From NCBI GenBank assembly GCA_045627805.1, contig JAZQOJ010000158.1:1-37760 (forward strand): a stretch of DNA of 37,760 nt, in the 5' to 3' direction. Below are positions 31,004 to 37,760 of this stretch, piece after piece. The notes below the pieces were generated by a model that was not told where the DNA came from, did not search any database, and worked only from the letters and a program-made list of their open reading frames with translations. The stretch's first letter is position 1, and each line of letters starts with the position of its first letter. This DNA comes from UBA1756 sp045627805. GTDB lineage: Bacteria; Bacteroidota; Bacteroidia; Bacteroidales; WCHB1-69. The translations under genes were made by a program, and so were the position numbers.

Positions 31004-33832
31004 TTATTTTTGATAGGATTCCGGGTACATTGCCATACGCAAATGGTGGTCAATTTTGAAGTTTTTCTGCATAAATGCGACAATTTCGTTCAAATTAATC
31101 TTGTCCAAATTCTGCTTCAAAGTATTCATTTCGTTCAAATCGTCACCATATAAATACTGACCAGAGATATAGTTGTGCCAGTAGCGGTTGGTTTGCTGAT
31201 CTTCTTCCGCGCTACGGAGCATCTGCTCTTTCACTTTGTCAATCGTAACTTGTTTCGGTCCCTTCTTGCAGAAGTTTTGTAAGATTTTCAGAACCGACTT
31301 GCCCAACTTGTCAACGCGTTTCGGATCGCAGCTGAAGAGAATCATACTGCGCATAGCGGGAGTGGGGTACTTCTGTGCGGCCACCTGAACCATCGGGCTG
31401 TAGGTGCCGCCAAGTTTTTCGCGGATAATTTCGAGGGCCTCGATTTCCAACGCCTGATTGATCACTTCCACCATCAGCTCATTGGGCTCGCTCCATTCAA
31501 TCGGTTCGCAGAAAGCAAAGCCAATCCAGCTGGCAGCGTCGTCAGCGCCAGAGTAGATGTTTTTCTGCGTGTTGCCAGCAGGAAATTCCTTGAACACTTG
31601 CGCATTGAAGGTTTCAACCTTGTTGGTGGTAGGCATTGAAGCGAAATAGGTTTCCATCATTGAAATAAGTTCGCTTTCGTCAAAGTTTCCAGTGAAGAAG
31701 AAAGTGAAATCGGCCGGATTGGCGAAGCGTTCCTGATAAAGTGCGAAAGCGCGTTCGTAATCAACTTTGTTGAGGAATTCTTCGGTGAAACTGAGCGGAT
31801 TGGCCATATAGGGGTCGTTAGCATACATTCCGCCAATGAAACTGCCAATGAACTTGTACATCGGCTGCGCCTGGATCATCTTGAGCTGTTCGCGTGTCTC
31901 GTCCATAACAAGGTCGTAAACGGAATTGTCCTTGCGCGGATGAGTGAAGAAAGCATTGACATACTGACAGAAAAGGTCAAGGTCCTTCGGGCTGGTGCTA
32001 CCGCTCAATCCTTCGCTTTCGGAAGAGATATAGGGAGTCAGACCCACTTTTTTGCCTTTTAATTTTTTCTGCAAAGTAGTGTAATCCATCTCGTTGATAC
32101 CTGCGCGGTCAACCATATCGCAAGCCAGAGCCAAAGAGGGGATGTCGCTTTCCTTATACAAGCTCAAGCCGCCCAGACTCGCTGCGGAGAAAAGGATTTC
32201 ATCGTTTTTGTACTCGGTTTTCTTGGTCACAACCTTGATGCCGTTGGAAAGAGTGTATTCGGTAGCGCCCACTTCCGGGAGTTCGCGTTTGGAAACCACC
32301 TTGCCAGGGGTAAGGGTTGCCTTGTCGATGATGTCTTGTTCTTTATAAGTATCAACGTAAGCTTCCACTTCGGCCAAGGATTTGTCTTTGATGATGTTCA
32401 TTATTTCGGCCTCGGTAGGCACCTTCACGCCATCCTTTTCGGGAGCCATCACCACAGCCACGAAGTTTTCGTCGGTGACCCACTGTTTTGCGAGGGCGTT
32501 CACCTCTTCAAGGGTGATTTCTTCCAAATATTTCTTAGCATAATTCAATTCGCGTTTCACGCCAGGAATCGGGTCGTGGTGGAGATAATGAGAGACATAT
32601 TCATTTGCAAAGCGAGATGACTCGGTCTTGTCGGCCTCTTTGGCGGCACGCTCGTACATTTCCATCATCGCCTCTTTTGCACGCTGCAACTCGGTTTCAA
32701 GAAAACCGTGCTTCAGGATGCGGTAGTCCTCGCGGAGCAGGAAACGAGCGGTCTCGTCAATGCGGTTTTCCTTGGCAACGCCTACCAACATATAGGCATC
32801 CACATCGCCAATGAAGTCGGAATAGCCGGCCTGGAAACCCACAGCGGGACAATCGGACTTCTGCTGTGCCTCTTCCAAACGGCTTTCATACATAGAGTTA
32901 TAAAGTTCGCGAGTCATATAGTCTTTGTAATCCTGCACGGTGGTCATCACCTTGTGGGGGAACTTGCGAATCATCATCACCTGGTTGCTGCCAGCTTCCT
33001 TGTCGGTACAAACCACAACGAGCGGTTCCTGGTTGCCAGCGATAGCGGGAACAATCTTCGGACGCGGATTCTCTTTGGCAGGAATCGGGCTGAATTTCTC
33101 CTTAATCTGTTTCTCGATAGCATCCACATCAATATCACCGACAACAATAACAGCTTGTAAATCAGTACGATACCAATCATTATAGAAACGACGGATGGTT
33201 TCGGGCTTGAAACCCTGAATGATTTCGATGAGTCCGATGGGCAGACGCTGTGCGTAAAGCGAATTATTGAATGCCACCGGGAACCATTTCTTGCGCATAC
33301 GATCGTCGGCGCCGTTGCCCATACGCCACTCTTCAGAAATGACGCCACGCTCGTCGTCGATTTCCTTGGGATCGTACAGCAGACCATGAGCCCAGCCGTA
33401 CAGGATGTTGATACCGAAATCAATGTTTTCCTGCTTGTCGGTCGGCATCGTGATTTCAAAAACCGTTTCGTCAAAAGAGGTGTAGGCATTGATGCCCAGG
33501 CCGAAGATGACACCGATTTTCTGCAACTGGTCAATCATTTCGTTGTGAGGATAGCCCTCAATACCATTGAAGGCCATATGCTCGGTGAAGTGAGCCAAGC
33601 CCTGCTGGTCGTCGTCCTCCTGGTTGGAGCCCGCATTGACGGCGAGGCGGAATTCCACACGGCCCTCCGGCTTCGCATTGTGGCGGATGTAATAGGTCAT
33701 ACCGTTGTCCAATTTTCCGATACGGACACCCGGGTCATTGCCGATTTTCGCATCGAGCTTCTGCGCCATCGCCGAAGTCCCGCATACGAACGTAAATGCG
33801 ATTGCAATTACGATAAAAAAGAATTTTTTCAT
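31004..33832 (-). CDS. M16 family (pitrilysin-like) zinc metallopeptidase
   Basis: A periplasmic zinc protease of about 942 residues, made of two M16 halves. The start is the ATG giving MKKFFFIVIAIAFTFVCGTSAMAQ, a clear signal peptide; the 41 residues before it cross the -7 element. The inverted zinc motif HFTEH is at 81-85, with the third ligand expected in DDERGVISEEWRMG near 160. The second half (from about 520) lacks the motif, as usual for the inactive lobe, and carries the family's RDR-like substrate region poorly. Such proteins degrade or process peptides in the envelope. No gene partner is obvious. Confidence 0.93.
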   Translation of the reverse strand: MKKFFFIVIAIAFTFVCGTSAMAQKLDAKIGNDPGVRIGKLDNGMTYYIRHNAKPEGRVEFRLAVNAGSNQEDDDQQGLAHFTEHMAFNGIEGYPHNEMIDQLQKIGVIFGLGINAYTSFDETVFEITMPTDKQENIDFGINILYGWAHGLLYDPKEIDDERGVISEEWRMGNGADDRMRKKWFPVAFNNSLYAQRLPIGLIEIIQGFKPETIRRFYNDWYRTDLQAVIVVGDIDVDAIEKQIKEKFSPIPAKENPRPKIVPAIAGNQEPLVVVCTDKEAGSNQVMMIRKFPHKVMTTVQDYKDYMTRELYNSMYESRLEEAQQKSDCPAVGFQAGYSDFIGDVDAYMLVGVAKENRIDETARFLLREDYRILKHGFLETELQRAKEAMMEMYERAAKEADKTESSRFANEYVSHYLHHDPIPGVKRELNYAKKYLEEITLEEVNALAKQWVTDENFVAVVMAPEKDGVKVPTEAEIMNIIKDKSLAEVEAYVDTYKEQDIIDKATLTPGKVVSKRELPEVGATEYTLSNGIKVVTKKTEYKNDEILFSAASLGGLSLYKESDIPSLALACDMVDRAGINEMDYTTLQKKLKGKKVGLTPYISSESEGLSGSTSPKDLDLFCQYVNAFFTHPRKDNSVYDLVMDETREQLKMIQAQPMYKFIGSFIGGMYANDPYMANPLSFTEEFLNKVDYERAFALYQERFANPADFTFFFTGNFDESELISMMETYFASMPTTNKVETFNAQVFKEFPAGNTQKNIYSGADDAASWIGFAFCEPIEWSEPNELMVEVINQALEIEALEIIREKLGGTYSPMVQVAAQKYPTPAMRSMILFSCDPKRVDKLGKSVLKILQNFCKKGPKQVTIDKVKEQMLRSAEEDQQTNRYWHNYISGQYLYGDDLNEMNTLKQNLDKINLNEIVAFMQKNFKIDHHLRMAMYPESYQK

Positions 33833-33901
33833 ACGCTTTTGTTTAATAAAATATTGATTAATAAATTGTTGTATATTTTTATTGCAAATTATAATTATTT
33901 G

Positions 33902-33909
33902 CAAATTTA
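33902..33909 (-). promoter_or_regulatory. -7 element for the M16 peptidase gene
   Basis: TAAATTTG followed by CA on the minus strand, 69 bases before the chosen ATG. Confidence 0.55.
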
Positions 33910-34092
33910 CAAAAAAAATCGGAATCACCCTCTTTAATCTTGTAAATTCCGCCATACTTAGTGCAAGATGTTCTCAGAACGGGAAACGAGAGAAGGTTAA
34001 ACGGTTCGTCCATTTCTCCATTCGTCCATTTTTCCACAATCAGCCGTGCATAAATTCTTGAGAATAAATAAGTTTCATATCAAAAACGGCAT

Positions 34093-34100
34093 TAACTTTG
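34093..34100 (+). promoter_or_regulatory. -7 element for the OmpA-mutY unit
   Basis: TAACTTTG followed by CA, 25 bases before the ompA-family ATG. Confidence 0.6.
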
Positions 34101-34125
34101 CATATTCTAAACCATAACCATAGAT

Positions 34126-35136
34126 ATGCGTAAATTATTGTATTTCATTACTTTAGTAATTGTTGCCATCGTTATTTTTTCTTCTTGCGTAACCAAGCAG
34201 CAATATCAGGAATTGGAAAAAAAATATCACGAATGCACGGAAAAAAATCAGGACATCGACTCCCAGCTCGCTAATGCGAACGCTCAGAACAAAGACCTGA
34301 CGAAGAACGTGGAGCAGCTCAGCAACAAGGTGGAAGCTCTGAAAGCCGACACGCTGGACCTCGCGCACAAGCTTGCCCGTTCGGAAAGCGACTACGCGAA
34401 AATGAAACGCGACTATGACGCACTTTCCGCCGACATCTCCAAACTGTCGAAAAACAGCAGCGCCACCATCAACGAGCTCACCAGCGACCTTGACAGCGCC
34501 AAAACACAACTGACGAAGAAGGAAAAGGAACTGCTCGCGCTGCAAGAGCAGCTGGAACAGCAACGCGAAGAGCTGCAAATCACCGCCGATTCGCTCGACA
34601 GTTACGCGCACAACCTCGCCGAACTGCAAAACATTCTGAACCAGAAGGATCAGGAAGTGAAAGCGCTGAAAGACAAGGTCAGCAACGCACTGAAGAACTT
34701 TGAAGGCACAGGTTTGCGCGTGGAACAGCGCAACGGAAAAGTTTACGTATCTATGGATGAGAAACTGCTCTTCCAATCGGCCAGATGGGAAGTGCTCGAC
34801 GAAGGCAAGGCCGCTCTGCGAGAACTGGCCAAAGTGCTGGAAGCCGACACCACCATCAACGTGCTGATTGAGGGCCATACCGACAACCTCCGCTACAACG
34901 GCAGCGGTCAGGTGAAAGACAACTGGGACCTCAGCGTGATGCGTGCCACCAGCGTGGTGAAACTGATCCTCCAAAACGGCGACATCAACCCGCAACGCAT
35001 CTCCGCTTCGGGCCGTGGCGAGTTCGTGCCCGTTGACACCGACGACACCAAGGAGGCCCGCGCAAAGAACCGCCGCACCGAAATCATCCTGACGCCCAAA
35101 CTCGACGAGCTGTTCCAAATCATTGACAACAACTAA
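34126..35136 (+). CDS. OmpA-family lipoprotein with coiled coil
   Basis: An envelope protein of 336 residues predicted to link the outer membrane to peptidoglycan. A lipoprotein signal ends in IFSSC with lipidation at C21. Residues about 25-195 are a long charged coiled coil (repeats of the type QLSNKVEALKADTLDL and KELLALQEQLEQQREELQ). The C-terminal OmpA domain (about 205-325) has YVSMDEKLLFQSARWEVLDEG, the signature IEGHTDNLRYNG, and NRRTEIIL. Its stop is 14 bases before mutY, so the two are likely co-transcribed, without an obvious functional link. Confidence 0.93.
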   Translation: MRKLLYFITLVIVAIVIFSSCVTKQQYQELEKKYHECTEKNQDIDSQLANANAQNKDLTKNVEQLSNKVEALKADTLDLAHKLARSESDYAKMKRDYDALSADISKLSKNSSATINELTSDLDSAKTQLTKKEKELLALQEQLEQQREELQITADSLDSYAHNLAELQNILNQKDQEVKALKDKVSNALKNFEGTGLRVEQRNGKVYVSMDEKLLFQSARWEVLDEGKAALRELAKVLEADTTINVLIEGHTDNLRYNGSGQVKDNWDLSVMRATSVVKLILQNGDINPQRISASGRGEFVPVDTDDTKEARAKNRRTEIILTPKLDELFQIIDNN

Positions 35137-35150
35137 AAGGGCTCGCTCTT

Positions 35151-36188
35151 TTGACAACTTTTACCGAAAATCTGCTGACGTGGTTTGCTGAAAACCAACG
35201 GGTGCTCCCGTGGCGCGGGCAAACCGACGCCTACCGAATCTGGGTGTCGGAAGTAATCCTGCAACAAACGCGCGTGGCGCAGGGCATACAATATTACCAT
35301 AACTTCCTTGAAAAATTCCCCACCGTGGCAGCTCTTGCGGCGGCTTCCGAAGCCGAAGTGCTGAAAGTGTGGCAAGGGCTTGGCTATTACAGCCGCGCCC
35401 GCAATATGCACGCCGCGGCAAAGTCCATAATGGAGAACCACGGCGGAACGTTCCCGCAACATTACGCGGAAATCCGAAAACTGAAAGGGGTGGGCGACTA
35501 CACGGCCGCCGCAGTGGCATCCATCGCTTTCGCGCTCCCCTACCCCGCCGTTGACGGCAACGTGCTGCGATTCGTGGCCCGCTTCGCCGGCATTTTCGAC
35601 AACATCGCGCTGCCCGCCACCCGCAAAACGGTTGAGCAATGGTGCCTCAAACACATTCCCGCCGAAGCACCCGGCGCCTTCAACCAGGCAATGATGGAAA
35701 TGGGCGCTACCTGCTGCACGCCACAATCGCCCAACTGCGAGAACTGTCCCCTTCAGCACGATTGCTATGCTCTAAAACACAATCAAATAGAAGTTCTCCC
35801 CGTGAAGGAAAAATCAATCCGAATCCGGGAACGGCACTTCCATTACCTCATCTTCGTATGCAATGATGAAACCCTCTTGCAACAGCGCACACAAAACGAT
35901 ATTTGGAAAGGACTTTGGGAATTTCCACTGGTAGAAACGCCGCAGAAAGACTTCGACCTCCATCTTTTCTTGAAAAAAAACAAAATCACGCCCCAGGCGC
36001 CACCCCTCCTACTGTTTGAAAAAAAGCATCAGCTTACCCACCAAAGCATTTTCGCTGATTTTCATATCATTATGGTAAAAAAATTGCCCACATTTTCCAG
36101 CGAGCAAAAAATCGTTAGCATTATTGATTTGCAACAATTTGCAGTTTCAAAAATCACAGAAGAAGCATTGAAAAACTGGCAGGAATAG
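35151..36188 (+). CDS. mutY: A/G-specific adenine DNA glycosylase
   Basis: Removes adenine mispaired with 8-oxoguanine. It starts at TTG, giving MTTFTENLLTWFAENQRVLPWR, which fits the family N-terminus. Catalytic E34 is in WVSEVILQQTRV, the HhH motif LKGVGDYTAAAV is at 111-122, and catalytic D135 is in AVDGNVLRF. The [4Fe-4S] ligands C189, C196, C199 and C205 have exactly the C-x6-C-x2-C-x5-C spacing. The C-terminal NUDIX-like 8-oxoG recognition domain starts near 228 (FHYLIFVCNDETLLQQR, IWKGLWEFPLVE). 345 residues, full length. Confidence 0.97.
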   Translation: MTTFTENLLTWFAENQRVLPWRGQTDAYRIWVSEVILQQTRVAQGIQYYHNFLEKFPTVAALAAASEAEVLKVWQGLGYYSRARNMHAAAKSIMENHGGTFPQHYAEIRKLKGVGDYTAAAVASIAFALPYPAVDGNVLRFVARFAGIFDNIALPATRKTVEQWCLKHIPAEAPGAFNQAMMEMGATCCTPQSPNCENCPLQHDCYALKHNQIEVLPVKEKSIRIRERHFHYLIFVCNDETLLQQRTQNDIWKGLWEFPLVETPQKDFDLHLFLKKNKITPQAPPLLLFEKKHQLTHQSIFADFHIIMVKKLPTFSSEQKIVSIIDLQQFAVSKITEEALKNWQE

Positions 36189-36210
36189 GGAAATCCGATA
36201 TGCGATTTTT

Positions 36211-36924
36211 CTAAATCAAATTCTTCACGTCCTCGTACTTGCCCACGTCCATCCACTCATCGTGCTGATGCACAAAGCCCTGAATGTAGTGGTCGGCGGC
36301 GAGCCGGACGTAAAGTGGCGTCATCGACAATTTTTCCTGCGGAGGAATAAAGTCCAGAATCTCCCTTTTCACAATATGGATGCCACTGAAGGCGAGCGGC
36401 ATTTCATTTTGCATCGCGACAGGGATGATTTCCTCGCCTGTCTTCACATTGCGCCAGCCGCACATACGCAGCGTATCGCGCTCAAACAAAAGGTATCGCG
36501 AAGTGACGCGCTCGCGCACCGCCAAAGTCGCCAATGCGGGCGAGTTGGAATGAGTAACCATCAACTTTTTCAAATCAATATTGGAAAGAATGTCCACATT
36601 GTGAAGCAGAATATCATCGGCATCGTTCAGCAAAGGTTCGGCAAATTTCAATCCTCCAGCGGTATCCAAAAGAAAATCCGACTCATCGGAAATGGCGATG
36701 TCAGCGTTGAAACGGTGCTGCTGTAGATAGATTTTCATCAAGTCGCTGAAATGATGCACGTTCACCACAATATCAGTGATTCCCGCATCAATGATTCGCT
36801 GGATCACCCTTTCGAGAAGCGTTTTTCCCTGGATTTCCACCAACGCCTTCGGACGGTCTTTGGTGAGCGGATACAAGCGGGTGCCCAAACCCGCGGCGAA
36901 AACCATTGCTTTCATTTTCGACAT
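36211..36924 (-). CDS. Sugar-phosphate nucleotidyltransferase (MurU-like)
   Basis: A 237-residue nucleotidyltransferase that makes a nucleotide sugar from a sugar 1-phosphate. The N-terminal signature is MKAMVFAAGLGTRLYPLTKDRPKAL with the GLGTRL nucleotide loop and the K in RPKALVEI. The metal-binding position is probably D113 or its neighbour in ILLHNVDILSNID. Length and pattern resemble MurU (MurNAc-1-P uridylyltransferase of the cell-wall recycling route) and related mannose-1-P guanylyltransferases; the sugar is not proven. Start ATG 36924 (MSKMKAMVF) is chosen; the TTG upstream would overlap the acetyltransferase gene. It follows that gene after 11 bases, so they form an operon. Confidence 0.85.
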   Translation of the reverse strand: MSKMKAMVFAAGLGTRLYPLTKDRPKALVEIQGKTLLERVIQRIIDAGITDIVVNVHHFSDLMKIYLQQHRFNADIAISDESDFLLDTAGGLKFAEPLLNDADDILLHNVDILSNIDLKKLMVTHSNSPALATLAVRERVTSRYLLFERDTLRMCGWRNVKTGEEIIPVAMQNEMPLAFSGIHIVKREILDFIPPQEKLSMTPLYVRLAADHYIQGFVHQHDEWMDVGKYEDVKNLI

Positions 36925-36935
36925 AGCACAGGGAT

Positions 36936-37511
36936 TTAGATTTTTCTCACACAATTGTCAAGAAGTTGGTAACGCTCACCTGTTTCGGGGCACACAGCGA
37001 TTCCCTCGTCGTTGAAATCGAGGGAGCAGCCCGCTTCGCTCATCCAACCGGCGTGGCGAGCCGGATTGCCCATCACGAGCGCATACGGAGCCACATTCTT
37101 GGTAACCACGGCACCTGCGCCCACGAAGGCGAACGCTCCGATTTCACATCCGCACACGATAGTGGCGTTGGCCCCGATGGTGGCACCGCGCCGCACCAAC
37201 GTTGTCTGGTACTCGCCCTTTCGATTCACGCTGCTCCGCGGATTCACCACATTGGTAAAAACCATTGAAGGCCCCAGAAAGACATCGTCCTCGCAAATCA
37301 CCCCCGAATAAATGGAGACGTTGTTCTGCACCTTCACATTTTTTCCCAAAACGACTTCAGCAGCGATAAAAACATTTTGTCCGATATTGCAATTCTCGCC
37401 CAGTTTGCAATTCGGCATCAAGTGCGAGAAATGCCAGATGTGCGAGCCGTTCCCAATTTGGCAACCGGGGTCAATGACAGCAGTTTCGTGCGCAAAATAC
37501 TCTGTTTCCAT
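36936..37511 (-). CDS. Left-handed beta-helix acetyltransferase (WlbB/WbpD-like)
   Basis: A 191-residue hexapeptide-repeat acyltransferase. Repeats of the type [LIV]GxxxxI run from about residue 10 to 150 (VIDPGCQIGNGSHIWHFSHL, CNIGQNVFIAAEVVLGKNVK, GATIGANATIVCGCEIGAFA). The segment GSHIWHFSHLMP and the loop FTNVVNPRSSV are typical of WbpD/WlbB enzymes, which N-acetylate UDP-2-acetamido-3-amino sugars for surface polysaccharide. The start ATG gives METEYFAHETAVID; the TTG seven codons earlier lies in the -7 element. No aminotransferase or dehydrogenase of that pathway is visible, so the exact sugar is inferred only. Confidence 0.87.
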   Translation of the reverse strand: METEYFAHETAVIDPGCQIGNGSHIWHFSHLMPNCKLGENCNIGQNVFIAAEVVLGKNVKVQNNVSIYSGVICEDDVFLGPSMVFTNVVNPRSSVNRKGEYQTTLVRRGATIGANATIVCGCEIGAFAFVGAGAVVTKNVAPYALVMGNPARHAGWMSEAGCSLDFNDEGIAVCPETGERYQLLDNCVRKI

Positions 37512-37529
37512 AGAATTGAAATTTGATTG

Positions 37530-37537
37530 CAAATTTA
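37530..37537 (-). promoter_or_regulatory. -7 element for the acetyltransferase-nucleotidyltransferase operon
   Basis: TAAATTTG followed by CA on the minus strand, 18 bases before the ATG. Confidence 0.6.
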
Positions 37538-37563
37538 CAAAAAACTTATCAACAATTTTGCCG

Positions 37564-37616
37564 ATGCCGTTTTTTTGCCGAATCAGGTAAAGAACGGCAT
37601 TTTATTTCGGCAAAAA
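37564..37616. repeat. Two interleaved inverted repeats between divergent promoters
   Basis: ATGCCGTT (37564-37571) is inverted at AACGGCAT (37593-37600). TTTTGCCGAA (37573-37582) is inverted at TTCGGCAAAA (37606-37615), extendable by one more T-A pair. The arms alternate in the order A-B-A'-B', so the structures exclude one another as simple hairpins but could form a pseudoknot. Confidence 0.7.
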
Positions 37617-37667
37617 GAGCACTCTCCCCAGCATTTATTACACATTGCGCGAAGCGGTTTCTCTCCC

Positions 37668-37699
37668 CTTGATTTCGCACTTGAAATTCTGTATCTTTG
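37668..37699 (+). promoter_or_regulatory. Promoter of the gene starting at the right edge
   Basis: The -7 element TATCTTTG (37692-37699) and a -33-like CTTG (37668-37671) are 20 bp apart. Confidence 0.6.
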
Positions 37700-37739
37700 C
37701 AGTACTTCATTTAACTATTAATTTCTAAATCAAGCTACG

Positions 37740-37760
37740 ATGAGTGAACCTTTATTTCAA
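37740..37760 (+). CDS. Start of an unidentified gene (cut by window edge)
   Basis: An ATG at 37740, correctly placed 40 bases after a good -7 element, opens a frame for seven codons (MSEPLFQ) before the window ends. Too short to assign. Confidence 0.5.

Overview
The window looks like a chromosomal piece from a member of Bacteroidota, most likely order Bacteroidales. The main reason is promoters. Nearly every transcription unit is preceded by a TAnnTTTG -7 element (often TATTTTTGCA) and has no Shine-Dalgarno-like motif. The gene content agrees: a DUF4271 gene next to hemD, a FadL-type outer-membrane protein, an M16 peptidase, FKBP, YgiQ, an OPT transporter and OmpA-like lipoproteins. Genus cannot be set from the sequence alone. 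About 31 protein genes (two cut by the window edges), one gene remnant and one tRNA-Asn are supported. There is no rRNA, CRISPR array, integrase or transposase.

Layout. (1) Positions 1-2975 are accessory DNA: the first 208 codons of a type I restriction HsdR, a 540-base gene-poor stretch with 66-bp phased repeats, an AlbA_2/HATPase (Schlafen-like, RecG-like) protein, and a DUF1016 nuclease gene collapsed to its two ends. A 39-bp direct repeat flanks the AlbA_2 gene and the remnant. (2) 3075-11756 holds dnaK and htpG (chaperones) around two PLP sulfur-amino-acid enzymes and a FadL-like outer-membrane protein. (3) 11899-17264 is a six-gene minus-strand run: DUF4271, hemD, rnpA, yidD, an S41 C-terminal protease and an O-antigen ligase. 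(4) 17377-20570 has nadA and an rlmI-like rRNA methyltransferase on plus, converging on an rluD-like pseudouridine synthase. (5) 20702-30697 is all plus strand: an OmpA/TPR lipoprotein, ygiQ-queA, an OPT transporter, then an FKBP / BtuF-like / PagL-like group. (6) 30793-37511 has tRNA-Asn and an M16 peptidase (minus), an OmpA lipoprotein and mutY (plus), and an acetyltransferase-nucleotidyltransferase pair (minus). A new gene starts at the right edge.

Most of the window is ordinary housekeeping and envelope biology: haem and NAD precursor synthesis, RNase P, tRNA queuosine, rRNA modification, protein folding and cell-envelope building. I did not find a clear new multi-gene system. The best candidates for something undescribed are in the left-hand accessory region (paired 9-bp boxes exactly 11 bp apart on a 66-bp period; the repeat-flanked AlbA_2 gene; the collapsed DUF1016 gene). 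Next are an interleaved, pseudoknot-like pair of inverted repeats between divergent promoters near 37,590, a 13-bp perfect inverted repeat around the tRNA promoter, a 55-bp dispersed intergenic repeat, and an odd start region for the PagL-like gene.
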